DNA from: Gammaproteobacteria bacterium
GTDB taxonomy: Bacteria > Pseudomonadota > Gammaproteobacteria > Pseudomonadales > Pseudomonadaceae
Assembly (NCBI GenBank): GCA_012735335.1
Contig: JAAYHO010000413.1
Location: 1 to 16,841, forward strand
Length of the DNA: 16,841 nucleotides
Direction of reading: 5' to 3'
The translations under genes were made by a program, and so were the position numbers. Shown here one piece after another: positions 1 through 7,723 of this stretch (position 1 is its first letter; every line of letters starts with the position of its first letter). The notes under the pieces are model-generated. The model saw only the letters and a program-made list of their open reading frames with translations. It had not been told where the DNA came from and made no database searches.

Positions 1-21
1 GCCCTGATCCAGCCCGAATAG
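1..21 (+). CDS. Possible 3' end of an upstream gene
   Basis: The first frame of the window reads six sense codons (Ala-Leu-Ile-Gln-Pro-Glu) and then TAG at 19-21, just before the chemotaxis gene. This could be the C-terminus of an upstream plus-strand gene. Six codons are far too few to identify it, and an open frame this short is expected by chance, so this is only a possibility. Confidence 0.2.
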   Translation, partial: ALIQPE

Positions 22-34
22 ATCCCCGAGATTC

Positions 35-39
35 GAGGT
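35..39 (+). promoter_or_regulatory. Ribosome binding site supporting a TTG start
   Basis: GAGGT at 35-39 matches the core Shine-Dalgarno sequence and lies 6 nt before the TTG at 46. No in-frame ATG gives a better N-terminus. Translation from the TTG gives Met-Lys-Asn-Asn-Gln-Pro-Val-Thr-Gln, the typical beginning of Aer-like receptors in Pseudomonas. Confidence 0.7.
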
Positions 40-45
40 ATTACA

Positions 46-1608
46 TTGAAGAACAATCAGCCAGTAACCCAGCACGAAGTCAGCTTCCCCGCCAGCCAGC
101 GGCTGATCTCGGCGACTAACTCAAAGGGTGTAATTGCCTACTGCAACGATGAGTTTGTGGCGGTCAGCGGCTTTGCTCGCGAGGATCTGATCGGCAGCCC
201 GCACAATATCGTGCGCCACCCGGATATGCCCGAGGCGGTGTTCGCGCATATGTGGTCCTACCTGAAAAGCGGTCGCAGCTGGATGGGGGTGATCAAGAAC
301 CGCTGCCGCAATGGTGACTACTACTGGGTGAATGCCTACGTCACGCCGATTCTGGAAAATGGCCAGATTACCGGTTACGAGTCGGTGCGGGTCAAACCCG
401 AGCCGGAGCAGGTGCGCCGCGCCGACGCGCTCTATCAGCGCATGCGCAACGGCCAGCAGCCGACCGCCCGCCAGCCGCTGATCAGCCTGGCCGCACAACT
501 GGTACCACCGCTGGTGGCCACGGGCATTGCCGCCGCCGTGTTGTCCCAGGGGCATTACTGGTTCAGCCTGGGCACCAGTGCGGTACTGCTGTTCGGCCTG
601 CAGGCGCTGGCCCGTTACCGTCAGCAGCGCACCCTGGACAGCCTGCGCAGTACCGCCGGAGACAGTTTCGACAGCGAGCTGATTGCCCTGACCTACAGTG
701 ATGCCCCGGCACCGATCGCCCGCCTGCAATTGGCGATGATCAGCGAGCAGGCGCGTATCCGCACCGCGCTGAGCCGTCTGAATGACTTTGCCATCCGCAC
801 TTCGGAGCTGGCCTCGACCAGCGGTCAGTTGGCCGATCAGTCCGCCCGGGCGCTGAGTACTCAGCGTGACGAAGCGGATATGGCCGCCACCGCGATGAAT
901 CAGATGGCCGCCTCCATTACCGAAGTGGCGCGGCATATCCACGACACTGCCGACGCTGCACAACAGGTCAACGGCCTGAGCCAGACCGGCTCGGCACAGG
1001 CGCAGAATACCCGCCAGGTGATCGAGCGGCTGGCCGACACGGTGAGCAATATCAGTCATTCGGTGGACAGCCTGGCGGCGGAGTCCCAGTCGATTCAGTC
1101 CGCCGCCGACATGATCCGCGCGATTGCCGAGCAGACCAACCTGCTGGCCCTCAACGCCGCTATCGAGGCCGCCCGCGCCGGTGATCAGGGCCGCGGTTTT
1201 GCAGTGGTCGCCGACGAGGTACGCGCACTGGCAGCCAAGACCCAGGAATCCACCGAGCAGATCCAGCGCATTATCGGCGCGCTGCAACAGGTCGCCGCGG
1301 AAGCCGTAGAAATTGCCCATCAGGGCAGCCAGGAAGCCCAGACCGGGGTACAACAGGTGGTGGATACCCAGCAGGCGCTGGATGGCATTACCCAGGCCAT
1401 CGCGCAGATCCATGAAATGGGTCAACAGATGGCCGTGGCCTCCAACCAGCAGGCCCACGTGGCAGAGGATATCTCCCGGCAGATTACCAATATTGCCAGC
1501 GTGTCAGACCAGAATGCCGAGCTGGCACAACGCTCGGCGCAGACCGGCAAGGATATGGAAACCACCGCCCAAGCGCTGCATACCCTGGTGGAACGATTCA
1601 ACCGCTAA
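46..1608 (+). CDS. aer: Aer-like PAS-containing methyl-accepting chemotaxis protein (energy/aerotaxis receptor)
   Basis: A 520-residue receptor that in this family senses redox or oxygen state through a PAS domain, usually with FAD, and signals to the CheA/CheW complex at the inner membrane. The PAS domain spans about residues 15-120 and contains YCNDEF (32-37), the RHPDMP motif (57-62) and GDYYWVNAY (90-98). A hydrophobic segment with a break, about 145-188, forms the membrane anchor. There is no large periplasmic sensing domain, as expected for Aer. The remainder (about 240-520) is the cytoplasmic coiled-coil signalling domain, with the conserved hairpin at about 361-402 containing [15 protein letters not shown]. 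Length and architecture match Pseudomonas Aer proteins. The start is TTG with a good ribosome binding site. The next plus-strand gene follows after 78 nt and may have its own promoter. The bound cofactor and the stimulus are inferred from the family. Confidence 0.88.
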   Translation: MKNNQPVTQHEVSFPASQRLISATNSKGVIAYCNDEFVAVSGFAREDLIGSPHNIVRHPDMPEAVFAHMWSYLKSGRSWMGVIKNRCRNGDYYWVNAYVTPILENGQITGYESVRVKPEPEQVRRADALYQRMRNGQQPTARQPLISLAAQLVPPLVATGIAAAVLSQGHYWFSLGTSAVLLFGLQALARYRQQRTLDSLRSTAGDSFDSELIALTYSDAPAPIARLQLAMISEQARIRTALSRLNDFAIRTSELASTSGQLADQSARALSTQRDEADMAATAMNQMAASITEVARHIHDTADAAQQVNGLSQTGSAQAQNTRQVIERLADTVSNISHSVDSLAAESQSIQSAADMIRAIAEQTNLLALNAAIEAARAGDQGRGFAVVADEVRALAAKTQESTEQIQRIIGALQQVAAEAVEIAHQGSQEAQTGVQQVVDTQQALDGITQAIAQIHEMGQQMAVASNQQAHVAEDISRQITNIASVSDQNAELAQRSAQTGKDMETTAQALHTLVERFNR

Positions 1609-1674
1609 CACCTTTGTTGCCTTGTGGTTTAACGGTTTAGCCAATAACATTGAACGCTTGGATAAATGGGACTC

Positions 1675-1678
1675 AGGA
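1675..1678 (+). promoter_or_regulatory. Ribosome binding site deciding the start at 1687
   Basis: AGGA at 1675-1678 lies 8 nt before the ATG at 1687. An in-frame ATG also exists at 1666, but it has no comparable upstream site and would put seven residues in front of a well-formed signal peptide. The downstream start is therefore preferred. Confidence 0.6.
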
Positions 1679-1686
1679 TAGTTAGT

Positions 1687-2628
1687 ATGCGCTCTTTTCT
1701 TTGGCTGCCTCCGTTGTTTGTTGCCGCATCCTTCAGCCTGGCGACACCGGTCGTCGCCCAGCAGCCGGATCAGACCGCGACCATCTCTGCGGGCCAATGC
1801 TGGGTCAACGCGCCCATCAAACCACGGCCGATACACGAAGAAGTGGAAGTCGTGCTGCAGGAATCCAGCGTCAGATATGCCGTAACCCCCGCCCAACTCC
1901 GCGAAGGCGTACAGCAGGTGGTTACCCGCGAGGGCGTGAAAACCTACCGCGTGGTACCCGCCACCTTCAAGGAAGTCACCGAGCAGGTAGAGGTCAAACC
2001 CGAGACCCAGCGCTCGGTGGTAGTGCCCGCTGTTTATGAAGCCCGCGAAGCGATGCTGACGGTGGAAGCGGCCAAGACCGTACTGGAACCTTGCCAGGCT
2101 GCGGGTACCCGCTACGGCAATAACGGTGCGATGGCCTTCTGCGCTACGGAAGTTCCCGCCCGGGAAGAGAAAGTCATGGTCAACGTGCTGGTCGAACCGG
2201 AAACCACCCGGGTGATCACCGAACCCGCCGTGTACGAAACCGTCACCCGCTGGGTTATCGATCAACCGGCACGGGTGGTGGAAATAACCACCGAACCACA
2301 ACTGGCCAGCCTCCCGGTAGTCGAGACCGTAAACCCGGAAAAGGTCGAGCAACGCACCGAGCCAGCGGTCACCCGCACCATGAACATCACCAAATACGAA
2401 GGCGAACCCCAGATCGTCCTGCGTCAGGCCGTCTGCGACTCGGACCTGCACCCCGGCCTGATCAGCCGCCTGCAGGCCGCCCTCAGCTCCCGCGGCTACA
2501 GCCTCGGCAATATCGACAGCAAACTCGGCCAACGCACCGTAGCCGCGCTGTCGGATTACCAGGCGGATAATGGCCTGGCGATTGGGGCGGTGACTTATGA
2601 GAGCCTGGAGGCGCTTGGGGTGCGTTGA
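1687..2628 (+). CDS. Exported protein with C-terminal peptidoglycan-binding domain
   Basis: A 313-residue protein. From the preferred start it begins with a clear Sec signal peptide (Met-Arg, a hydrophobic core, then TPVVA before Gln-Gln), so it is expected in the periplasm or at the cell wall. After a GQCWVNAP segment come several related stretches built around a proline, an aromatic or hydrophobic residue and alternating valines, for example VPATFKEVTEQVEV, VPAVYEAREAMLTVEA and EPAVYETVTRWVI. These look like repeated short beta-strand units. The last 65 or so residues (ISRLQAALSSRGY, then LGQRTVAALSDYQADNGL) form a PG_binding_1 type domain, which binds peptidoglycan non-covalently. Four cysteines are visible outside the signal peptide and could form disulfides. 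No catalytic domain is visible, so a structural or wall-anchoring role is likelier than hydrolysis. The gene converges with the minus-strand cluster. Confidence 0.82.
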   Translation: MRSFLWLPPLFVAASFSLATPVVAQQPDQTATISAGQCWVNAPIKPRPIHEEVEVVLQESSVRYAVTPAQLREGVQQVVTREGVKTYRVVPATFKEVTEQVEVKPETQRSVVVPAVYEAREAMLTVEAAKTVLEPCQAAGTRYGNNGAMAFCATEVPAREEKVMVNVLVEPETTRVITEPAVYETVTRWVIDQPARVVEITTEPQLASLPVVETVNPEKVEQRTEPAVTRTMNITKYEGEPQIVLRQAVCDSDLHPGLISRLQAALSSRGYSLGNIDSKLGQRTVAALSDYQADNGLAIGAVTYESLEALGVR

Positions 2629-2651
2629 ACACCCCCTCCCCCCTCTCCCCA

Positions 2652-2680
2652 GCCCCCTCTCCCGCGAGGGGAGAGGGGGC
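2652..2680. terminator. Perfect 12-bp hairpin, possible bidirectional terminator
   Basis: The arms at 2652-2663 and 2669-2680 are perfectly complementary around a GCGAG loop. The hairpin begins 23 nt after the stop codon of the peptidoglycan-binding protein. It lacks a T-tract, so factor-independent termination is uncertain. An mRNA 3'-end stabilising role is equally possible. Confidence 0.45.
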
Positions 2681-2686
2681 TGAATG

Positions 2687-2763
2687 TGCTGGCTGAGATA
2701 GTGTAGTTATCCTGCCGCAGCAGTTACTTCAAGCACACTCAGAACCGCCAACAAGCACAGACT
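2687..2763. repeat. 77-nt direct repeat, copy 1
   Basis: Aligns without gaps to 2800-2876, with 65 of 77 positions identical by hand count. The best-conserved blocks are GTAGTTATCCTGC near the middle and CAACAAGCACAGACT at the right end. Each copy lies next to a C/T-rich palindrome, so it appears to be part of the repeated cassette. Confidence 0.75.
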
Positions 2764-2799
2764 GCCCCTTCTTCTCTTGCGGAAGAGGGAGTTAGCGTA

Positions 2800-2876
2800 T
2801 GATGGCTGGCATAGCGTAGTTATCCTGCAGTCACAGTTACCTCAAGCACACTCAAAACCATCAACAAGCACAGACT
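2800..2876. repeat. 77-nt direct repeat, copy 2
   Basis: Second copy of the 77-nt unit. It has the same orientation and length as 2687-2763 and differs at 12 positions. That divergence shows the duplication is not recent. Confidence 0.75.
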
Positions 2877-2879
2877 ACT

Positions 2880-2902
2880 CCCTCTCCCCTCGCGGGAGAG
2901 GG
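2880..2902. terminator. 9-bp hairpin downstream of the minus-strand cluster
   Basis: CCCTCTCCC (2880-2888) pairs with GGGAGAGGG (2894-2902) around a CTCGC loop. It lies 45 nt beyond the stop codon of the CapA/MurF fusion, so it may define the 3' end of that transcript. There is no clear U-tract after it on the minus strand. Confidence 0.4.
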
Positions 2903-2946
2903 TTGGGGAGAGGGGGAGCAAGCCGTCCCGGTAAACCAAGCCCAAC

Positions 2947-5900
2947 TCAAAGACGCTCCAATATAGCCGGCAGCACCTCACCAAAATCGCAGCCCCTACT
3001 TGCCCCCAATAGCAAAACCGTATCGCCTTTTCTCACATGACTCATGAATTGTGAAACAGTACCTGCAGCGTCAACAGACACGCCACCAATCAGTGCTGAA
3101 GGCAGTCGTGGTAGCAGCTGGTCCCATTCATGGTCAGGGTTATGTATGAAGAACTTGTCAAAACCGTACTCTTTAAAGGGTTCTTCAAGCCGCAGGTGAA
3201 AGGCCGCAGCAATATCACCCATATTCACTATTCGGCTCATGATGACAAAGCGCCTGCCACCTTGGGAGAAATTGCTGGCCTTCAGAACATCAAAGGCCGC
3301 CAGAATGGAGGGGATTTCGAGGTTGTGGGAGCAGTCAACAATCAGCACATCTGCATGCACAGACACATCCAGCGTGTTCTTCCTGGCTTTAAACTCCGCG
3401 AATTCCTTTGCAGCCGATTGGATATCAAACCCAGCCAACCTGGCGGCAGTCAGTGCTGCCAATGAATTCAGCGCAACGGGCTTACCTATTGCGCCCACAT
3501 CATAAACAACCTTCTCACCAAGCACCTCGGCCGTTACGGTCATGGTCAGATTGGCCTGTTGATGGTCAATGGTCGGAATATTGAAGTCCCAGGACAACAG
3601 GCGCGCATCAACGCCCTCACTCTCACCATAGGAATAGGGTTTTGCGCCATAGCCCTGAACATGCTCAAGCACTTTTTCGTAGTGCGGCATTTCCCTGTAC
3701 AGCACAGCCATGCCGTCAGGGTATATGGCTTCACATATCCTGGATTTGAAGTAGGCCACATCCTCAATCGTCCTTGAGGCGGCTCCATACTGCGTTAGCT
3801 CGACATGGGTAATGATGCCGATGTTTGGCCGCACGGCTTTCATGACCCAGCCGTTCTTCATCCACAATGCAGAGCCGGCAACCTCCAGAACGCAGGTGTT
3901 TGGCAGGCTATCCTGTTCGTTGAAAGCGGGGGAAAACAGCCCGAGACTTGCTGCCTGAATCAGAACGCCGGTTCTCGAGTTATGTCCGTTATTTATGGCA
4001 ACGCAATTACTGAAAGGCCGAACAGCTCGCGCCAACAGCTCGCAGGTCGTGGACTTGCCCACGGCACCTGTTACGGCAAAGACAGTACCGTTGTCGCCCA
4101 TCTTGTTGCGGGCGGCGGTCGCCAGGGTCTTCAGTATCTGATAGCTGTCCTCGACCACCAGCTGCGGGATATGCGACAGCTCGGGGATCGGGCGTTGGAC
4201 GATCAGGCAATTCACCTTGCCTTCCAGATCAAGTTTCTTGTATCGGTTCAGAAAAGAAACATGGCTATCCGTGAATATATTTTTATAGTGCCCGGTATTC
4301 CCGGTGCCTTTCAGCCAGGTGTCGTAGAACATGCATACCATGCAGGTGCCCGGTTGCTCTACCAGCCCAGCCCCCGTAACAAAGTAATCAATATATACCT
4401 CTTCTGCTGGAGGGTAGGCCCAGGCTCCATTGATCAGCCTTGCCAGCTCCGACGAAGAGAATGAATATCTGGGCTTGTTACCGGGGCTGGTGCGGGGCAA
4501 TGGCGCAGTGGTTTGATCCTTACCCGGCACCGCCAGCTTGAGCACCAGAGGCAGCGGCACCGGCTCACTAGCCTGCTGCCTGGAAACAATATTGGCGACC
4601 AGTTGCAGGTCGACGTTCTCCCAGTCCTTGAGGTACGGCGGGCGCAGGCCGTAGTAGTCGCGGTAGATGACGCCCGGCTGCCAGCGTGAGGTGGGCATCA
4701 TCCAGTCGCAGGGGTCGTGGTCCATGCTGATGCCCCAGGGTTTCATGCGCGTCGCACTCATGGGTACGGCGCAGAAATCCAGGCGTATATCTTCCTCAAC
4801 CGGTTCATCGCAGCGCCAGAAGCTTTCTACCCACAGCATTCTGCGCCGGTCCATGGTGGTAGGGGTAATCCGGCAGCCCAACAGGGTCAGCGGCCCCAGC
4901 TGGCGGGGTTCAATACGGGCATCGACCGGTACCGCGTCGGTTGTCCAACCAGGCTCGGGGTCATTCACCGCAACCAGAGCGCCAGGCTGGTGAACCGTGC
5001 AAGGCGCGGGCACCTTCCACTCGTGGCGGCGCTGAGGCGGAGTCAGAGTGATCTGGCCGCAGTGATCCTTGGTCAGCGTCAGTCGGCTACCGGTGGCGGC
5101 GCAGGATCTGGCATAGGCCTGTACTGCCGCCCTGGCGGCCCTACCTGACAGCTGCTCGGAGAACCCGAAGCCGACACCAATGGGCACAAAGATCACCCGC
5201 TCCACTCCCTGATGGCTGAGCTCCAGACGGAACACGCCGCTGCGGCCCAGATCGCGCCGTACCGAGTCGAACAGCAGATCGCCGGCATCGTGAATGATCG
5301 GGCGCTCGCGATAGATTTCGATACCTTGCAGTACGTGAGCCGAAGCGCCCAGTACGGCATCCGCACCGGCATCGATCAGGCTGTGGCCAACCGCCGTTTG
5401 CGCGGCGCTGGGCGCTTTGGCCAGGTTATCGCCCCAGTGGACCGCAACCAGCACGATGTGCGCACGCTGGCGGATCGCGGCAATACGCGGGGCCATTTCC
5501 GCTGCCCAGGCTGCCGCATCATTCAGGTCCAGATAGGCGGTGCCGGGGTTGGCATCGTCTGCGGCATAACGGTGCTGGGTGGCATCAATGGAAAACACCG
5601 CCACGTTCAGGTCACCCGCACGCCGCAGCACGGGGGTGAACGCGGCTTCGCGCTGGGCGCCGCTACCGGTATGGCCGAGACCGACAGCGTCCAGCCAGGC
5701 AGCCTGTTCCTGCAGCGCGTCGCGGCCGTAATCGCCGCTGTGATTGTTCGCCGTCGTTACGACGTCAATATTCGCATCGATCAACACCTGCAGCTGTTCC
5801 GGGCGGGCGCGGTAGTAATAGGGGCCGCCCTCGCCCTTGTTGACGCCCTGCTCTCCCTGGCGGGCCACCACGCATTCCAGGTTGATAATACTGAGGTCGG

Positions 5901-7719
5901 CCTCCGTCAGCGCGGGTATACGCAGCACATTGCCTGAGCCCAGCTCCGCCGTACGATAATGCTGACGTCGCCCCAGATTGATATCGCCGCCCCAGACCAC
6001 CACCGGCCCGGATGGTTTTCGCGGCGCGTCGAGGCCAGGCTCAGCGGTCAACAAGGGGACTGGATCAAGCTCCGTGAGCAGTTTCCAGTACGCCACATAC
6101 CCGGAAAGGTAGTGCTCGACATCATCAATCCGCACCCGAAATGCCTGGTGACGAATAAAGAAGCTGCCGAGAATCCGCGCCGGATTGCGGAAGTACATCG
6201 CGTATTCCGGCCAGAAATGCCCGTTCATGAGGTAGGCCGCGCGGTGATGCAGCGCCCGGTCGAACTCGTCGAGATCTATCTCGCCCAGCAGGTGGCGATG
6301 CTCCGGGCTCTGCGCGATGCGCTCCAGCATGCGCCGCGCCGCCATCATCAGTTCCAGCAGGGTCGGGAAGGTGGTGATGCGTTTGAGTACAAAGTCCAGA
6401 TGATCGGCCACGTTACGAATGCCAAAGCGGAAGTAGCGTTCCTCGGGGCGGTACAGGGTAAGTTCGTTGACGCAGTAGCCCAGCCAATGATCGTGGGCCT
6501 TCCAGTGCTCGCGGGCGATAAAGCTGTCGAAGGCTTTTTCGACCATGGCCAGCCAGCGCGCATCGCCGGTCAGGCGGTACAGGCGCATCAGGCCGAAGGC
6601 CGCTTCGCCGTCGTAATAGATGATGCGGAACGCGGCCTTGACGTCGAGTGCGGGGTAATTCAGCACATGCACGAATTCCCCGGTACCCGGGTCCTGCATA
6701 TGGCGGATACCAAGCGCCAGTTCTTCCAGCAGCGTGAGGTATTGTTCACTCTCAAACAGCTCGCTGTATTTGACCAGGGCCAGCAGGCATACCGCATTGC
6801 CGCCCAGCTTGATCTCATCGCCCACATCCAGCAGGAAGGCCGCCCGTTCACCGCTGGGCAGGGCTACGCGCTTGATCAGCTCCGTACACAGATAGTCGAG
6901 CCCCCGTTCGATGGCCTGCGCCAGGCTCGGTTCGCGGGTAACTTCCCAGGCTTCGAGCATGGAGTACAGGGTGCTGGCATGGCGCAGGGTGTTATAGGCG
7001 TTGATCGGGCGGTCGAAACAGGGGTGCCAGCCATAGTGAAAACGGCCGCTCTCCCTGACCTGGGAGGCCAGATAGTTGCTGCTCCGTTCGATCATGCCGC
7101 GTACCGTGTCGGCGTCACAGTCGAGCACCCGCCGACCGGCATCGTAACCGGTAGCATGCAGCGCCAGAGGTGGCGTGTCGAGGTCGCAGAACAGGCCTTC
7201 GGTACTCAGCAGATACACCGGTGCGTCATCGGCAAAGTCCGGCACCAGCCTGGGATAGCGACGGCTGGCATAGAGTCTGAAGTTCTTTTCGTTGAGCTGC
7301 GCGTGGCTCACCTGGCTGCCGCCGTAGAGCATGGCATTGCCGTTGAGTTCGCCTTCGAGAAAGGCCCGCTGGAAATTGGCATCCAGCGCCAGGCCGTAGC
7401 GGAAGTAATTGCGCTTGAAGACCTTGAGACTGGTCTTCAAGCCTTGCCAGTTGAGCGACTGGGCCTGGGTGACCCAGTCCGCCCGCAGCCAGCGTACCTG
7501 CAGAGTGCGCCGCGCCGCGCGGCGCTGGCAGGCAGTGTAGAGTTCCTGCCACACCGCATCCAGATCCGCCCCGCTGGCATGCACCACCGAGGCGCGGCGG
7601 TGACCGTCACTGAATGATAGAAACAGTGTGAATCTCGGCCAGGGCGACGCTAATGCTGCAATGCGTTGTTCCAGCACCGGACGCATTTTATCCAGCAGTT
7701 GCCCTATTGCTTCGCTCAT
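2947..7719 (-). CDS. CapA-like / MurF-like ligase fusion with helical N-terminal half
   Basis: A 1590-residue protein with no visible signal peptide or membrane segment, so probably cytosolic. Residues 1-190 are unassigned. About 200-550 are helix-rich with repeated aromatic/Leu helices, resembling an alpha/alpha toroid as in many carbohydrate-acting enzymes (tentative). About 571-880 form a CapA-like metallophosphatase-fold domain, with GGD (D579), NLE (N613, E615), ANNH (H660), VHWGDN (H761) and SAHVLQ (H795). About 940-1070 look like a small beta-sandwich with PTSRWQPG. About 1090-1590 are a complete MurF-like ligase: P-loop TGAVGKST (1217-1224, K1222), E1279, H1305, an N-S-L-A-A segment, DCSHN (1462-1466) and LLLGASRG. 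MurF-type enzymes form amide bonds via an acyl-phosphate; CapA belongs to poly-gamma-glutamate capsule systems. The substrate is unknown. The ATG at 7719 is chosen over the GTG at 7746 because it follows the upstream TAA by 4 nt with GGAAAGG before it. The last third is visibly less GC-rich. Confidence 0.85.
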   Translation of the reverse strand: MSEAIGQLLDKMRPVLEQRIAALASPWPRFTLFLSFSDGHRRASVVHASGADLDAVWQELYTACQRRAARRTLQVRWLRADWVTQAQSLNWQGLKTSLKVFKRNYFRYGLALDANFQRAFLEGELNGNAMLYGGSQVSHAQLNEKNFRLYASRRYPRLVPDFADDAPVYLLSTEGLFCDLDTPPLALHATGYDAGRRVLDCDADTVRGMIERSSNYLASQVRESGRFHYGWHPCFDRPINAYNTLRHASTLYSMLEAWEVTREPSLAQAIERGLDYLCTELIKRVALPSGERAAFLLDVGDEIKLGGNAVCLLALVKYSELFESEQYLTLLEELALGIRHMQDPGTGEFVHVLNYPALDVKAAFRIIYYDGEAAFGLMRLYRLTGDARWLAMVEKAFDSFIAREHWKAHDHWLGYCVNELTLYRPEERYFRFGIRNVADHLDFVLKRITTFPTLLELMMAARRMLERIAQSPEHRHLLGEIDLDEFDRALHHRAAYLMNGHFWPEYAMYFRNPARILGSFFIRHQAFRVRIDDVEHYLSGYVAYWKLLTELDPVPLLTAEPGLDAPRKPSGPVVVWGGDINLGRRQHYRTAELGSGNVLRIPALTEADLSIINLECVVARQGEQGVNKGEGGPYYYRARPEQLQVLIDANIDVVTTANNHSGDYGRDALQEQAAWLDAVGLGHTGSGAQREAAFTPVLRRAGDLNVAVFSIDATQHRYAADDANPGTAYLDLNDAAAWAAEMAPRIAAIRQRAHIVLVAVHWGDNLAKAPSAAQTAVGHSLIDAGADAVLGASAHVLQGIEIYRERPIIHDAGDLLFDSVRRDLGRSGVFRLELSHQGVERVIFVPIGVGFGFSEQLSGRAARAAVQAYARSCAATGSRLTLTKDHCGQITLTPPQRRHEWKVPAPCTVHQPGALVAVNDPEPGWTTDAVPVDARIEPRQLGPLTLLGCRITPTTMDRRRMLWVESFWRCDEPVEEDIRLDFCAVPMSATRMKPWGISMDHDPCDWMMPTSRWQPGVIYRDYYGLRPPYLKDWENVDLQLVANIVSRQQASEPVPLPLVLKLAVPGKDQTTAPLPRTSPGNKPRYSFSSSELARLINGAWAYPPAEEVYIDYFVTGAGLVEQPGTCMVCMFYDTWLKGTGNTGHYKNIFTDSHVSFLNRYKKLDLEGKVNCLIVQRPIPELSHIPQLVVEDSYQILKTLATAARNKMGDNGTVFAVTGAVGKSTTCELLARAVRPFSNCVAINNGHNSRTGVLIQAASLGLFSPAFNEQDSLPNTCVLEVAGSALWMKNGWVMKAVRPNIGIITHVELTQYGAASRTIEDVAYFKSRICEAIYPDGMAVLYREMPHYEKVLEHVQGYGAKPYSYGESEGVDARLLSWDFNIPTIDHQQANLTMTVTAEVLGEKVVYDVGAIGKPVALNSLAALTAARLAGFDIQSAAKEFAEFKARKNTLDVSVHADVLIVDCSHNLEIPSILAAFDVLKASNFSQGGRRFVIMSRIVNMGDIAAAFHLRLEEPFKEYGFDKFFIHNPDHEWDQLLPRLPSALIGGVSVDAAGTVSQFMSHVRKGDTVLLLGASRGCDFGEVLPAILERL

Positions 7720-7723
7720 GACC

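Larger units (their letters stand above)
2639..2916. repeat. REP-like cassette: inverted palindromes flanking two direct repeats
   Basis: This gene-free stretch between convergent genes begins with a C/T-rich arm (2639-2677) whose reverse complement is found at 2880-2916. The two arms differ by one substitution and one 2-nt indel. Each arm contains its own hairpin, and between them lie two copies of a 77-nt sequence. A degenerate hairpin, CTCTT-GCGG-AAGAG at 2774-2787, separates the two copies. Paired palindromes of this type are common between genes in pseudomonads, are moved or amplified as REP/BIME-like elements, and can act as bidirectional terminators. No ORF here looks coding. Confidence 0.7.

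Noticed and set aside
121..1458. 445-codon minus-strand frame opposite the chemotaxis gene
   Set aside because: The plus strand encodes a textbook receptor over the same bases. The antisense translation has a biased Gly/His/Arg composition and no recognisable motif.
1609..1686. Sigma-70 promoter for the peptidoglycan-binding protein gene
   Set aside because: The region is AT-richer and has TTGTTG/TTGTGG and AATAAC-like hexamers, but none pair at good spacing with good matches, so no site is claimed.
2777..3040. Small plus-strand ORF across the repeat cassette and the 3' end of the fusion gene
   Set aside because: It is built from the palindromic repeats and the antisense of the ligase C-terminus, with no plausible protein features.
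5959..7617. 552-codon plus-strand open frame opposite the fusion enzyme
   Set aside because: The minus strand carries recognisable conserved domains and a compact operon structure. This frame is a by-product of high GC and has no domain features.
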